64,000 nt of DNA from Saprospiraceae bacterium. Its GTDB lineage: Bacteria; Bacteroidota; Bacteroidia; Chitinophagales; Saprospiraceae. Location: the NCBI GenBank assembly GCA_028285085.1, contig JANQQI010000055.1, positions 1 through 64,000 on the forward strand. The letters are read 5' to 3'. The notes beneath the pieces are model-generated. The model was not told the origin of the DNA. It made no database searches and saw only the letters and a list, made by a program, of their open reading frames with translations. Of the stretch, positions 1-9,311 are shown piece by piece. Both the position numbers and the translations under genes were made by a program. Numbering within the stretch: position 1 is the stretch's first letter; each line of letters begins with the position of its first letter.

Positions 1-678
1 GCGTTCATCCACCAATTCAATCAGATAATTCGGTGTCCAATTCAGACCATTAGCCAGGTACATCATATCCAACTGGCGCTTTTGGCGTCGGCCGGAAAAG
101 TCCAACTGGACAACCGGTTGGGAGGTCTTCGATAGTGTTTCCTTCAATAGGATTGGTTTTTCCATGAATTCGAGATGACGAATATTACCGGGCTGAACCA
201 CTACCCATCGACTATCAGTACGAATAGTAAATACTCTTGCTGGCTGAACTCTGAGGTGCAAATTGCCGGGGGGAACTGCTTGTGGTGTTTCTTCCACCGT
301 TTCTACAACTCCTTCCACTACCAAGTCGTGATGCATAAACAATTTGACCTTCTTCCCGAGATTAATCGAAAGCATTTCTTCAAAGCTAGCGGCCTTTAGT
401 TTAGCCATTTTCTCGATCTCATCGGTGAAGCTGCGTACTTGACGCAATTCATCGTCCGGGCTATGAAACCATAAAGTGCCGAAGCGAGCTGCCGGAATAT
501 TTTCGAGCATGCGGTAGCTCCCTTCGGGGGTAGCGATTTGCCCACTTTTTACAAAAAAGGCAGTTCCATTTTTAAAAACGGAAATTTCCTTGGTTTGAAA
601 ATCTTTGGTAGCATCCTGAGCAAGCAGGCTAAAACTGCTACCCAAACCGAGGAGGAGAAAAACGAATCTTAATGGCAT
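1..678 (-). CDS. DUF4139-like (mucoidy inhibitor A type) protein, 5' part only
   Basis: The frame opens with ATG at 678 and stays open to the window edge, giving 226 codons of the N-terminal part; the rest lies outside. Residues 1-21 form a signal peptide ending in LLAQ, so the product is exported. The N-terminal domain begins with a motif around residues 30-45 (ISVFKNGTAFFVKSG), and near residue 210 it reads GLNWTPNYLIEL. That resembles the start of the DUF4139 domain, where a G-x-x-W-x-P-x-Y pattern is typical. The molecular function of this family is not established. The gene follows the VWA gene by 30 bp on the same strand, so the two are probably cotranscribed. Family call is by motif only; moderate confidence. 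Confidence 0.6.
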   Translation of the reverse strand, partial: MPLRFVFLLLGLGSSFSLLAQDATKDFQTKEISVFKNGTAFFVKSGQIATPEGSYRMLENIPAARFGTLWFHSPDDELRQVRSFTDEIEKMAKLKAASFEEMLSINLGKKVKLFMHHDLVVEGVVETVEETPQAVPPGNLHLRVQPARVFTIRTDSRWVVVQPGNIRHLEFMEKPILLKETLSKTSQPVVQLDFSGRRQKRQLDMMYLANGLNWTPNYLIELVDER

Positions 679-708
679 ATTGGATAGTTTTTGAACGACT
701 GAGAACGA

Positions 709-1863
709 TTATTTGTCAAATTGATATTGTTTCTGATTGGCCTGTTGGCGCACTGTTTCGAGCATTACTTTATCCAGTGTTTGGGTTTCGGACGTATTTT
801 TACGCTTTTCAACAATATACGCTTCTGCTTTGGTATTCAAGGTCTTAATTTTTGCTTGAATCTCAGCACGCTCCTTGGCTTTAGCTTCGACAAAGGCTTT
901 GCGTTCTGCGGTATCCATCTCTTGCATAGGCTCCGGTAACTCTTCCGGTTCCATTTCTGCAAGCACTTCTTCATCCTCAGCTGCAGCATCTACGAGATCC
1001 CATTCGCTGTTATTGTAAGATGCTTTTGATTTGAAAGCTGCTCGGGTTCGGGCGTTCGCACTGCCATAGGAAGCGGCGTTAGCATCTTGTGCCATTTGGC
1101 GCTCTGCTTTGGCCTGACCTGCAGTACCATATCCGATGTAGGTCTCATTCAGTTTTTGATTCAGAGAGTTGATCTCTTGATCGTAAGGTGTCGAGATGTG
1201 AATGACTTTTTGACTCTGATCGATGTGCATATATTGGCCATCGGCCAGTTCAGCCCCTTCTTGCCATTGATCCTGAATTCCTTTTTGGTAATTTCCGCAG
1301 TGGATCGTATTGATGATAATACCTTTGGTAATAGCGGATTTGCAGCTTTCGGTAAAGGTTTTAGGCCCTTGAGCGAAGCTTTCGTTACCAGCGATGAAAA
1401 TGATTTTCAAATCGTCATTATTCGGTGACCATTTCAAGCTTTGTGTCGCATTATCAATGACCCAGCCGCACATCTCGGTGCCACCGTTGGTCTTTAATTC
1501 AAAGAGTTTTTCGGAAACAAGATCTAAATCAGATGTCAGGCCAGTAATTTGGCGCAAATAGCCTTCTTTAGCTTGTAATCCATCGTTGCCGTATTCGTAA
1601 AGTGCGAGTTCAATATCGGGGCTCTGGCCATTTTGTTTGGCGGTAGCCAGTTCATTGACCATCTTCCAAAGTTGAGATTTAGCCTGATCAATCAGGCCAT
1701 CCATACTATTGCTGGTGTCGAGTAATAAAGCCACTTGAATTTTAGGCTTAGCGGTGACTGTGGTTCGAATTTCCTGTGCTTGAGGGCCGGAGGCCAACTG
1801 GTTTGCGTGGAGGGAAAGGGTGCAACAGGCTAGTAGGAAAAGACAAAACATTCGAATTTTCAT
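709..1863 (-). CDS. Exported VWA-domain protein
   Basis: A 384-residue protein with an N-terminal signal peptide (to about residue 20, ending LHANQ). A von Willebrand factor A domain follows at about residues 40-230. Its metal-ion-dependent adhesion site is visible as DTSNS at about residues 49-53, followed by MDGLIDQAK. The C-terminal third is charged, rich in Glu, Ala and Lys, and probably helical (EAKAKERAEIQAKIK). VWA domains of this kind bind protein ligands through a divalent metal in the periplasm or at the surface; the ligand here is unknown. It is upstream of, and likely in one operon with, the DUF4139-like gene. Within the domain, GNESFAQG and MCGWVIDNA are further recognisable stretches. 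Confidence 0.75.
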   Translation of the reverse strand: MKIRMFCLFLLACCTLSLHANQLASGPQAQEIRTTVTAKPKIQVALLLDTSNSMDGLIDQAKSQLWKMVNELATAKQNGQSPDIELALYEYGNDGLQAKEGYLRQITGLTSDLDLVSEKLFELKTNGGTEMCGWVIDNATQSLKWSPNNDDLKIIFIAGNESFAQGPKTFTESCKSAITKGIIINTIHCGNYQKGIQDQWQEGAELADGQYMHIDQSQKVIHISTPYDQEINSLNQKLNETYIGYGTAGQAKAERQMAQDANAASYGSANARTRAAFKSKASYNNSEWDLVDAAAEDEEVLAEMEPEELPEPMQEMDTAERKAFVEAKAKERAEIQAKIKTLNTKAEAYIVEKRKNTSETQTLDKVMLETVRQQANQKQYQFDK

Positions 1864-1990
1864 ATTCTGTTTTTTAGGTGGTAATCAAAAGTATCAACGT
1901 GGGGAAAGATGTGGATGGTTGGTATTTTGGTGGGTCAAGAAAATGGATTAACGTTTTGTTAACGCTTAATTTTAAGGAGGTGTAGGCTTG

Positions 1991-2013
1991 AGCATTGATT
2001 GACAATCAATGCT
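1991..2013. other. Perfect 11-bp inverted repeat in the gap
   Basis: AGCATTGATTG and its complement are separated by a single base in the 240-bp gap between the glycosyltransferase stop and the VWA start, both minus strand. A hairpin or operator is possible. No T tract follows on either strand, so a rho-independent terminator is not well supported. The rest of the gap shows only a weak GAGGT/ACCTC hairpin near 2052-2065. Confidence 0.4.
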
Positions 2014-2103
2014 GAAAAGCGATGATTCAATATGACTGTAGAGCAATTCTATGAGGTGTTTACCTCTTCATTTTAACTAATTACACTGATTTTGAATGAG
2101 TCG

Positions 2104-3564
2104 TCATTCAAATAAAAAAGCACTGGCACCAGTCACTTCAATCTGTTTTAAAATGCGTTTATCTTTCTTAAAGGTATTTATGAAAGTAGCCCTTTCTTGT
2201 GCTGTGCTATGTGAAAAAATTAACCAGATCCGGTCATTTTTCCATCGATTTAGAATGGCTGTTGGCTGGTCTTCATAGCGCCCGCGCTGGACATCCTCCA
2301 AGCGCGTTTGCGCTCGCCCCTGATAATAATCCCGATAAAAGGTAAACGCGTGGTTAGCTTGATGATGCAAGTAAACGGCTTCGTTGACTTGTCTTTCTAC
2401 TCGAACTTGCTTGAGAAGCGGTCGAAGTTCTTCGATCAGGAAAGGCTGAAAAAAGTATTGATAGCTTTTAAAATTAACAACAATCACCCCAATGATAATC
2501 AAGAAGAGAGGAGCGCTCCAACGAGGCAACATTGACCACAATGTTTTTAATCCAATACCCATAACCAAGATGAGCTGGGGCATGACAAAGAGCGTCAGGC
2601 GCGGATAAAGCGAGTACTGACGCAGCGCAGAGGCGAATAGCATAGCGATCAAAGGCACTACCAGTAACCAGAGCCACATCTTTTGTCGACGAATTAGCCA
2701 ATAGATTCCCACAGCAGAACTTAAAATACCGAAGCCTAATGCCACAGTGGTCTTGCCTAAACAGGTGCGAAACAAGCCAAGCAACAACTCCGTCCATCGT
2801 GTCCATTCTACGGCTGAACTGGGAAAAAGCGGCAGGAAATAATTATTGTGGAACTGCTGCAGGTAATCCGAGCCAATGTCTTGCCTGAGCAACGCAAAAT
2901 AGTAGAGCCCAAAACTTGCCAGCCAACTTCCACTTACCAGTACCCATTGCCCCAGACGATGCCATTGCCGTTGCTGCCAAGCAAACCAAGCGTAATAACC
3001 CCCAACGCCAAAAAGTAGAAAAACCACCGGCATGGACCACCAAATGCTTAAACCACCTAATAGTCCCCAGATAGCAATTTGTCGCGTTGTGATTCGCTGT
3101 GGCGTCCAACGCCAGGCTAGTAAAAGCAAAACGATCGTGAACAGGCCGTCAGATGCATATTGCTTCACTTCGGTACTGTATTGTACAAAAGGCATCCCCA
3201 AAGCATAGAGCAGTAATGGAAAAATGATCCAACGCTCCCCTAAGATGAGTCGGCCTAAGCAATATAAAAGCCACAAACTCAGAAGCCCAGCCAGAAGAGG
3301 CACGAGTCGCAGTGCGTACTCATTGGCTCCAATGACCTGGGTACAAGCTTTGACCAGACCACTAAAAAATGGCGGAGCGTACTGATAATCCATACGCTCG
3401 AATAAGCCCGCGTAATCCCGACCAATAATCTGATAGCTCAAGCAAGCTTCATCAATAAATAACGAGCGATTTTGGCCATAAACCACCAGGCGTAAAGCTG
3501 CTCCTACCAAGAGGATGGCATAATTACACCAACGAAAATAGCGGTCTTGGAGGATCGGCATCAT
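2104..3564 (-). CDS. GT-C fold glycosyltransferase (family 39/ArnT-like)
   Basis: A 486-residue inner-membrane protein with about ten predicted transmembrane segments. The first extracytoplasmic loop carries acidic residues in LFIDEACLSYQII near residues 36-48, the place where GT-C enzymes of the PMT/ArnT/GT39 type keep their catalytic acid. It then follows the usual pattern (YQYAPPFFSGL; long hydrophobic helices; soluble C-terminus from about residue 370). Family members move a sugar from a polyprenyl-phosphate carrier onto lipid, glycan or protein outside the cytoplasmic membrane; donor and acceptor cannot be told here. The gene starts 8 bp after the stop of the PagL-like gene, so the two form an operon and may both act on envelope lipids or glycans. 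Two adjacent ATGs (3564, 3561) could serve as start. Confidence 0.75.
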   Translation of the reverse strand: MMPILQDRYFRWCNYAILLVGAALRLVVYGQNRSLFIDEACLSYQIIGRDYAGLFERMDYQYAPPFFSGLVKACTQVIGANEYALRLVPLLAGLLSLWLLYCLGRLILGERWIIFPLLLYALGMPFVQYSTEVKQYASDGLFTIVLLLLAWRWTPQRITTRQIAIWGLLGGLSIWWSMPVVFLLFGVGGYYAWFAWQQRQWHRLGQWVLVSGSWLASFGLYYFALLRQDIGSDYLQQFHNNYFLPLFPSSAVEWTRWTELLLGLFRTCLGKTTVALGFGILSSAVGIYWLIRRQKMWLWLLVVPLIAMLFASALRQYSLYPRLTLFVMPQLILVMGIGLKTLWSMLPRWSAPLFLIIIGVIVVNFKSYQYFFQPFLIEELRPLLKQVRVERQVNEAVYLHHQANHAFTFYRDYYQGRAQTRLEDVQRGRYEDQPTAILNRWKNDRIWLIFSHSTAQERATFINTFKKDKRILKQIEVTGASAFLFE

Positions 3565-3572
3565 CGGGAAAG

Positions 3573-4694
3573 TTAAAATACCACGCCACCACCGAAGCCA
3601 ATGTATTCTGCAATCGAGAGGTGAGACTTAAGGGTGACACTAAGATACATCCGACCTTTAGGACGGCCGAAGGCCGGGAAATAATAGCGCGTCGTCAGTT
3701 TATTGTAAATAGGGTAGACATTGAGGAAGAAATCACCCAGGTAGGCGCCTGCTTGGAGGTTAATGCCAATGTTACCAAAAAGGAATTCATCCCCTACGAA
3801 AAACATCAGACGAGAAGACCGCCAGCGCGCTTCACGCTCCGAATTGAATGCAAATACACTGCGGCCAAAGAAGTAGACTGCGCGATTGAATTCGTATTCA
3901 AAGCCGAAGTGGATGCGATTGATACGGCTGAGATGGTACAAGCCTTCGATCATCGCGATGCGAATCGGAAAGCGTGGCCCGCCAAAGGCCTGAATTTCTT
4001 TATAAGCTAAGCCTAGATGCATACCGAAGCCCCAACGCTTCAGGCGGGCTTTGGTAATATCATGCTGCAGGAAATCTTCGGCTTGTAACGGGCGCGGCCG
4101 GTAATGTATACCGAAGGTAAGGGCCGGGATGTTGATGCCAAAGTTGGGCAGCTGCGCCGCGCCATTGCTAAAATGCGTAAAGCTGGCTCCGGCTTGTAGT
4201 GACCAGTGGTTGTTGAGGCGGAAGGTGCTGATAAACTTAAAATGAGTGATATTATTCAGCCTTGATCCAATGGCATTGTTCAGCGGATTATCGATGCGAT
4301 CGTAGAACCGATTAATCCAGGCTACGCCCGTACCGACTTGGAAGCGTAGATCATATTTTGGTCTTTTACGCAGATAGATCGTCAAATTTGGATTGATACC
4401 GACCGCACGACCCAGCTGATCCGAATCGCCTAGATCAAAATACACTAGACTGACACCGAACAAAGGATAGTCTTGTAGCTGATGCCAAGCTTTTTGGCCG
4501 TAGGTCTGAATACCAATGTTGAGATCAAATCCGGTGGTGAGCGGCGGTGGGGTATAGGTAAGCTTAGGCGTATGCTTAACGATCTTGCCGATATGGAAGG
4601 TCCCTTCGAGGCTAATGCCTTTCCACCACTGTGCTGATAGATGCGCACCCCACATGCAGCCAAGAAATACAGCGACTAATCGAATCCAGTTCAT
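3573..4694 (-). CDS. PagL-type acyloxyacyl hydrolase-like outer-membrane protein
   Basis: A 373-residue protein with a signal peptide (cleavage near residue 21, HLSAQ) and a sequence of alternating hydrophobic and aromatic residues typical of a beta-barrel. The stretch SFTHFSNGAA holds His174 and Ser176 in the H-x-S-N arrangement that forms the active site of PagL lipid A 3-O-deacylases. The protein is about twice as long as proteobacterial PagL: another roughly 170 residues of beta-rich sequence follow the motif. It probably removes an acyl chain from lipid A in the outer membrane (family knowledge; substrate not shown). It is the first gene of a pair with the GT-C glycosyltransferase. Confidence 0.65.
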   Translation of the reverse strand: MNWIRLVAVFLGCMWGAHLSAQWWKGISLEGTFHIGKIVKHTPKLTYTPPPLTTGFDLNIGIQTYGQKAWHQLQDYPLFGVSLVYFDLGDSDQLGRAVGINPNLTIYLRKRPKYDLRFQVGTGVAWINRFYDRIDNPLNNAIGSRLNNITHFKFISTFRLNNHWSLQAGASFTHFSNGAAQLPNFGINIPALTFGIHYRPRPLQAEDFLQHDITKARLKRWGFGMHLGLAYKEIQAFGGPRFPIRIAMIEGLYHLSRINRIHFGFEYEFNRAVYFFGRSVFAFNSEREARWRSSRLMFFVGDEFLFGNIGINLQAGAYLGDFFLNVYPIYNKLTTRYYFPAFGRPKGRMYLSVTLKSHLSIAEYIGFGGGVVF

Positions 4695-4798
4695 AAATCT
4701 GCTAAATCATTCCTATATTCGCGAAAATGCGGGTTTCTATGCAAAACTCGCAATCCAGACCCGAAAATTTTGTCGGGTAGTTTCATATTGTAGTATAC

Positions 4799-5845
4799 AT
4801 GGAGTCGACGAAACCTTACATTTCTCATTTTCTTAGAAACGTTTTTCAAGGCCCCCGCGAGTGGTATCTGTTCTTTATCACTACGGCTCTCGTTCTATTC
4901 GGATATATTCTGGGGCAGATTCCATTTACGATAATGCTATTTATGGCGGCAGTGGGGGAGGATGGCAGTTTGAATCCAGATACATTAGCAGAGGTAAGCT
5001 CAAATCTGGATTTTGGCGCCATGGGCTATGATCTCAACCTGATGCTCGCAGTCGTTATGCTCATGTTTATCACGGCGCTCGGTGCCCTCTGGCTATTTTT
5101 GCGCCTCTTTCATAAGCGGGATATTAAAAGTCTAATTACGCCTCTGGCCCGCGTCAATTGGTCTAAGGTGTTTTTTTCATTTTTCTTGTGGTTGGGCTTC
5201 ACTTTTATCCTGGAGATGGTTTCATATATGATGGAACCAGAATCCTATACGCTGCAATTTCAGGGCGGTAAGTTTTTCGTTCTGGTTCTGCTGTGTTTGA
5301 CTCTCTTGCCTTTACAAACCTCCTTTGAGGAGTTATTTTTCCGAGGTTATCTGATGCAAGGTTTTGGCCTCATGGCACGTTCTAAGGTCGTCCCGATTTT
5401 GATCACTTCTGTTCTGTTTGGGCTCATGCACGGAATGAATCCTGAAATAGAGCAGTTCGGCTTTGGAATTATGATGACCTACTATATCACGGTCGGCTTT
5501 TTTCTGGGGGTGATTACCTTGATGGATGATGGCTTAGAATTGGCTTTGGGCGTGCACGCGGCTACCAACTTTTTCAGTGCAACCTTTGCCACTTACGATG
5601 GTGCGGCTTTGCAAACTTATGCCATTTTTAAGACAGAGGTGGTTGATGTGGCCTTAATGCTACCCGTATTTTTGGGATGTGCTGGGCTGTTTATTTTTAT
5701 TTGCTGGAAGAAATACAATTGGCCAGGTTGGCAAAGAGCCTTTGGTCAAATCGAGCCATATACGCCCGAGCCCGAACCATTACCTTGGGAAGAAACTGGG
5801 GTTTTGGACGATACGACCTTTCCAACGGATGAAGATCGCGTTTAA
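4799..5845 (+). CDS. CPBP-family intramembrane glutamic protease
   Basis: A 348-residue polytopic membrane protein with about eight hydrophobic segments. The three signature motifs of the CPBP (Rce1/Abi) family are present in order: EELFFRG at about residues 176-182 (EExxxR, catalytic Glu), FGLMHG at about 207-212 (FxxxH), and HAATNF at about 252 (HxxxN). Members are intramembrane endopeptidases; in bacteria substrates are mostly unknown, with roles in protein processing or self-immunity. The C-terminal tail from about residue 325 is acidic and Pro-rich. It is divergent from the PagL-like gene with a 104-bp spacer and ends 40 bp before the peptidase gene, which may share its transcript. Confidence 0.85.
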   Translation: MESTKPYISHFLRNVFQGPREWYLFFITTALVLFGYILGQIPFTIMLFMAAVGEDGSLNPDTLAEVSSNLDFGAMGYDLNLMLAVVMLMFITALGALWLFLRLFHKRDIKSLITPLARVNWSKVFFSFFLWLGFTFILEMVSYMMEPESYTLQFQGGKFFVLVLLCLTLLPLQTSFEELFFRGYLMQGFGLMARSKVVPILITSVLFGLMHGMNPEIEQFGFGIMMTYYITVGFFLGVITLMDDGLELALGVHAATNFFSATFATYDGAALQTYAIFKTEVVDVALMLPVFLGCAGLFIFICWKKYNWPGWQRAFGQIEPYTPEPEPLPWEETGVLDDTTFPTDEDRV

Positions 5846-5885
5846 TAGAAATGACTCTAATCTATTTGTTCTAATAAGAAAATAT

Positions 5886-7754
5886 ATGAAGAAGCTAAAG
5901 ATTTTATTCCTTTTCCTGTGCTGTGGACTATTTGTATCGGCACAACCCGATCGTTGGCAACAAAGAGTGGTGTACACGATGGATATTGATTTTGATGTAA
6001 AAAAACACCAGTTCGACGGTAGTCAACGACTGATCTACATCAACAATTCTCCCGATGAGTTAGATAAAGTATTTTATCATCTCTATTTTAATGCTTTTCA
6101 ACCTAATAGCATGATGGCTATTCGTAATCAGCATTTGCCTGATTCCGATCCACGGGTAAAAGGACGAATTGATGGGCTGAAGTCGAACGAAATTGGTTAT
6201 TTAAAAATAAAAAGTCTGTATTGTAACGGTCAGCCCGTTAAATTTACCGAAGTGGGGACGATCCTTGAAGTAGAGCTGAGTACGCCGATTGGACCGCGTA
6301 GCACCGCTATATTTGAAATGGAATTTGAAGGGCAAGTGCCGATACAAATCCGTCGTAGCGGTCGAGATAATAAAGAAGGGATAGCCTATTCTATGTCTCA
6401 GTGGTATCCCAAAATGTGTGAATACGACTATCAAGGATGGCACGCTAATCCCTATGTCGGGCGTGAATTCCACAGTGTATGGGGAGATTTTGACGTCACT
6501 CTGCACATTGATAAAGATTACGTGGTTGGGGCAACGGGTTATTTGCAAAACGCCCAGGAAATTGGTCACGGTTATGAAAAACCGGGCACTAAGGTGAAAA
6601 AAACAAAAGATAAGAAGCTGCACTGGAATTTCTTTGCACCAAATGTGATCGACTTCGTTTGGGCGGCCGATCCGGATTATATCCATGTCAAGAAGCAGGC
6701 AAAGAATGGGCCTATGATGCACTTTTTCTACCAGGATAATAAGGAGTACAACGAGAACTGGGAGAACTTACCCAATGTAATGGATCGTGTTTTCGCATAT
6801 GCCTCAGAGCACTATGGTAAATATCCTTACGATGTCTATTCTTTCATCCAGGCCGGTGATGGAGGGATGGAATATCCAATGGCTACCCTTATTACTGGCC
6901 ATCGTGTTTTCCCTAGCTTAGTTGGTGTTTCGGTGCATGAGTTGCTGCACTCTTGGTATCAAATGGTATTAGCTACAAACGAGAGCCTCTACGCTTGGAT
7001 TGATGAAGGGTTTACCTGCTATGCAAGCTCGGAGATTATGAATCAGCTGAAAAAAGAGGGCTTGATTAGTGGTAAATACGTGGAAAACCCACACGCAGGA
7101 AGTATTGCTGGTTACACTAATTTCGCGAGCAGTGGTTACGAAGAACCATTATCGATCCATGCAGATCACTTTAACTCAAATAGTGCGTACGGTGTAGCTT
7201 CTTATGTAAAGGGAGAAGTCTTTTTGCATCAGTTAGAATACATCATCGGCGAAAAGGCCTTTGCTCAAGGCTTACATGACTATTTCGATACTTGGAAATT
7301 CAAACATCCTAATGACAATGATTTCATTCGTATCATGGAAAAAATTAGTGATTTGGAATTGGACTGGTATCGGGAATACTGGGTTAATACCACTCACACG
7401 ATTGATTATCGTTTGACTGAGGTAGAAAGGGTAGATGGAAAAGGAACCAAAGTACTGTTAAGTCGAGTAGGGTTAATGCCAATGCCACTTGATGTCGTAG
7501 TGACCTATAACGGTGACCAAAAAGAAGTATTCAATATTCCTCTGCGTATCATGCGCGGTGAAAAACCTCAGGAGTTTAAGGATATGAAGTATACCGTAGC
7601 TGAAGATTGGCCTTGGACACATCCTAACTATGAATTGGTTATTCCCGCAGGAATTGACGAGATTATTAGTATAGAGATTGACCCGATGCGTCGTATGGCA
7701 GATGTTAATCCTGATAATAATAACTGGTCTGCCCAGGAAGGAAATAATAAATAA
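5886..7754 (+). CDS. M1-family metallopeptidase, exported
   Basis: A 622-residue zinc aminopeptidase-like protein. I start it at ATG 5886 because this gives a clear signal peptide (MKKLKILFLFLCCGLFVSAQ); the frame is open further upstream but overlaps the preceding gene. The zinc site reads HELLHSW at about residues 351-357, followed 18 residues later by the third ligand in AWIDEGF (gluzincin HExxH-18-E). The exopeptidase motif GxMEN appears as GGMEYPM, with Tyr in place of Asn, as seen in many Bacteroidota paralogues. Expected role: periplasmic or secreted removal of N-terminal residues from peptides. The N-terminal beta domain (about 25-230) precedes the catalytic domain. A bidirectional terminator follows. 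Confidence 0.88.
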   Translation: MKKLKILFLFLCCGLFVSAQPDRWQQRVVYTMDIDFDVKKHQFDGSQRLIYINNSPDELDKVFYHLYFNAFQPNSMMAIRNQHLPDSDPRVKGRIDGLKSNEIGYLKIKSLYCNGQPVKFTEVGTILEVELSTPIGPRSTAIFEMEFEGQVPIQIRRSGRDNKEGIAYSMSQWYPKMCEYDYQGWHANPYVGREFHSVWGDFDVTLHIDKDYVVGATGYLQNAQEIGHGYEKPGTKVKKTKDKKLHWNFFAPNVIDFVWAADPDYIHVKKQAKNGPMMHFFYQDNKEYNENWENLPNVMDRVFAYASEHYGKYPYDVYSFIQAGDGGMEYPMATLITGHRVFPSLVGVSVHELLHSWYQMVLATNESLYAWIDEGFTCYASSEIMNQLKKEGLISGKYVENPHAGSIAGYTNFASSGYEEPLSIHADHFNSNSAYGVASYVKGEVFLHQLEYIIGEKAFAQGLHDYFDTWKFKHPNDNDFIRIMEKISDLELDWYREYWVNTTHTIDYRLTEVERVDGKGTKVLLSRVGLMPMPLDVVVTYNGDQKEVFNIPLRIMRGEKPQEFKDMKYTVAEDWPWTHPNYELVIPAGIDEIISIEIDPMRRMADVNPDNNNWSAQEGNNK

Positions 7755-7792
7755 CAGTGGCTTAAATTAGTTCTGTAAATAAGACTTCCGGT

Positions 7793-7823
7793 CGAGGCGC
7801 TTGGATAATTCCTGAGCGCCTCG
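7793..7823. terminator. Bidirectional rho-independent terminator
   Basis: CGAGGCGCT and AGCGCCTCG form a perfect 9-bp stem with a 13-nt loop between the convergent peptidase and gltD genes. ATTATTTT follows on the plus strand; the minus side is less T-rich. Confidence 0.7.
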
Positions 7824-7829
7824 ATTATT

Positions 7830-9257
7830 TTAAGCCTTTTGCAAATGGCTAATGATGGCAGAAGCCGCCTCGCGTCCCTCTGCGATGGCCCAAACCACTA
7901 ACGATTGCCCTCTCCGCATATCTCCAGCCACAAATACTTTATCAATATTCGTTCGATAGCCTTCGTCACGGACATTACCGCGCTCATCAATTTGTATTCC
8001 GAGCTGATCCAGCAGACCTTCAAACTGTGGATGTTTAAACCCGACAGAGAGTAAAGCCATCTGACAGGGAATTTCCCGTTCGCTACTAGGAATTTCCCGG
8101 AGCTTCCCGGCTTGACCATCTTCACCACTTTGCCAATCGACGCCAACCACTTGAATGGCGCGTAAATGACCTTTCTCATCACCTAAAAAGGCTTTGGTGA
8201 GTATTGCCCATTGACGATCACAACCTTCCTCGTGCGAGGAGGAAGTGCGCAACATCATTGGCCATCTTGGCCAGGGTGTCGATTCGGCTCGGGTTGCCGG
8301 CGGCTTAGTTAGCAATTCGATTTGAGTAACCGAGTTGGCACCTTGCCGGTTAGCTGTGCCAACACAATCAGCTCCGGTGTCTCCTCCGCCAATGACAACC
8401 ACATCAAGTGCATTCGTGAGAAGTCGCGATGCGGATGGCAATTGATCCCCCGCTTGTTCGCGATTGCTTTGCTCTAGATAATCCATAGCGAAGTGGACCC
8501 CACCCAAATCGCGTCCGGGAATATCCAAATCTCGGGGAACAGTAGCTCCACCACAAAGCAGGACCGCATCAAATTGCTTGAGAACATTCTGAGCATCAAT
8601 GTTACCACCAACTTCCGCTTGGGTTTTGAAACGAATACCTTCGGCCTTCATAATGGCCAGGCGTCGTTCTAAAACGTGTTTTTCTAGTTTAAAATCGGGG
8701 ATGCCGTAGCGAAGTAGACCGCCAATGCGGTCGCTACGCTCAAAAACCGTGACCCAGTAGCCAGCCTTATTCAATTGATCCGCGGCGGCCAGACCGGCTG
8801 GCCCGGAGCCAACAATGGCTACCTGTTGCCCGTGACGTACACTTGGTGGCTCTGGTCGCACAAGGCCTTTTTCAAAGGCCATTTCGGCAATGCTTTTTTC
8901 GATATGCTCGATGGCGACTGCAGCTTGGTTAATGCCTAGCACACAGGCCGCTTCGCAGGGTGCTGGACAAATGCGGCCGGTAAATTCGGGAAAATTATTC
9001 GTGCTGCTGAGTATCTCGTAGGCTAGGGGCCAGTTGCCGTCGTGCACGGCTTCATTGAATTCTGGAATAACATTCCCAAGGGGGCAACCCGAATGGCAAA
9101 AAGGGACGCCACAATCCATGCATCGACTGGCTTGCTGTTGCGTGCGCGCTGGCGAAAAGTCTTGATAGATGTCCTTGTAATCTTTGATTCGATTATCGAC
9201 TTTTCGGGTAGCGGGTGTTTCTCTTTTGTATTTTAAAAAACCTTTTGGGTCGTTCAT
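7830..9257 (-). CDS. gltD: Glutamate synthase [NADPH] small subunit
   Basis: The 475-residue electron-input subunit of glutamate synthase. It oxidises NADPH on FAD and passes electrons through iron-sulfur clusters to GltB. Visible features: the N-terminal cysteine-rich cluster domain (CMDCGVPFCHSGC near residues 47-59, then CPAPCEAAC near 97-105), the FAD-binding GSGPAGLAAADQL at about 150, and the NADPH-binding GGGDTGADC at about 290. The C-terminus has the FAD motif VAGDMRRGQSLVVWAI. I place the start at ATG 9257 (MNDPKGFLKYKRE), matching the family N-terminus; another ATG lies three codons upstream (9266). It follows gltB by about 55 bp and is surely cotranscribed with it. Confidence 0.95.
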   Translation of the reverse strand: MNDPKGFLKYKRETPATRKVDNRIKDYKDIYQDFSPARTQQQASRCMDCGVPFCHSGCPLGNVIPEFNEAVHDGNWPLAYEILSSTNNFPEFTGRICPAPCEAACVLGINQAAVAIEHIEKSIAEMAFEKGLVRPEPPSVRHGQQVAIVGSGPAGLAAADQLNKAGYWVTVFERSDRIGGLLRYGIPDFKLEKHVLERRLAIMKAEGIRFKTQAEVGGNIDAQNVLKQFDAVLLCGGATVPRDLDIPGRDLGGVHFAMDYLEQSNREQAGDQLPSASRLLTNALDVVVIGGGDTGADCVGTANRQGANSVTQIELLTKPPATRAESTPWPRWPMMLRTSSSHEEGCDRQWAILTKAFLGDEKGHLRAIQVVGVDWQSGEDGQAGKLREIPSSEREIPCQMALLSVGFKHPQFEGLLDQLGIQIDERGNVRDEGYRTNIDKVFVAGDMRRGQSLVVWAIAEGREAASAIISHLQKA

Positions 9258-9311
9258 GATGTCCAATTTGAAATCAAAAAATCACTTCTTTTAATAAAGC
9301 TTGAGTGTGAT

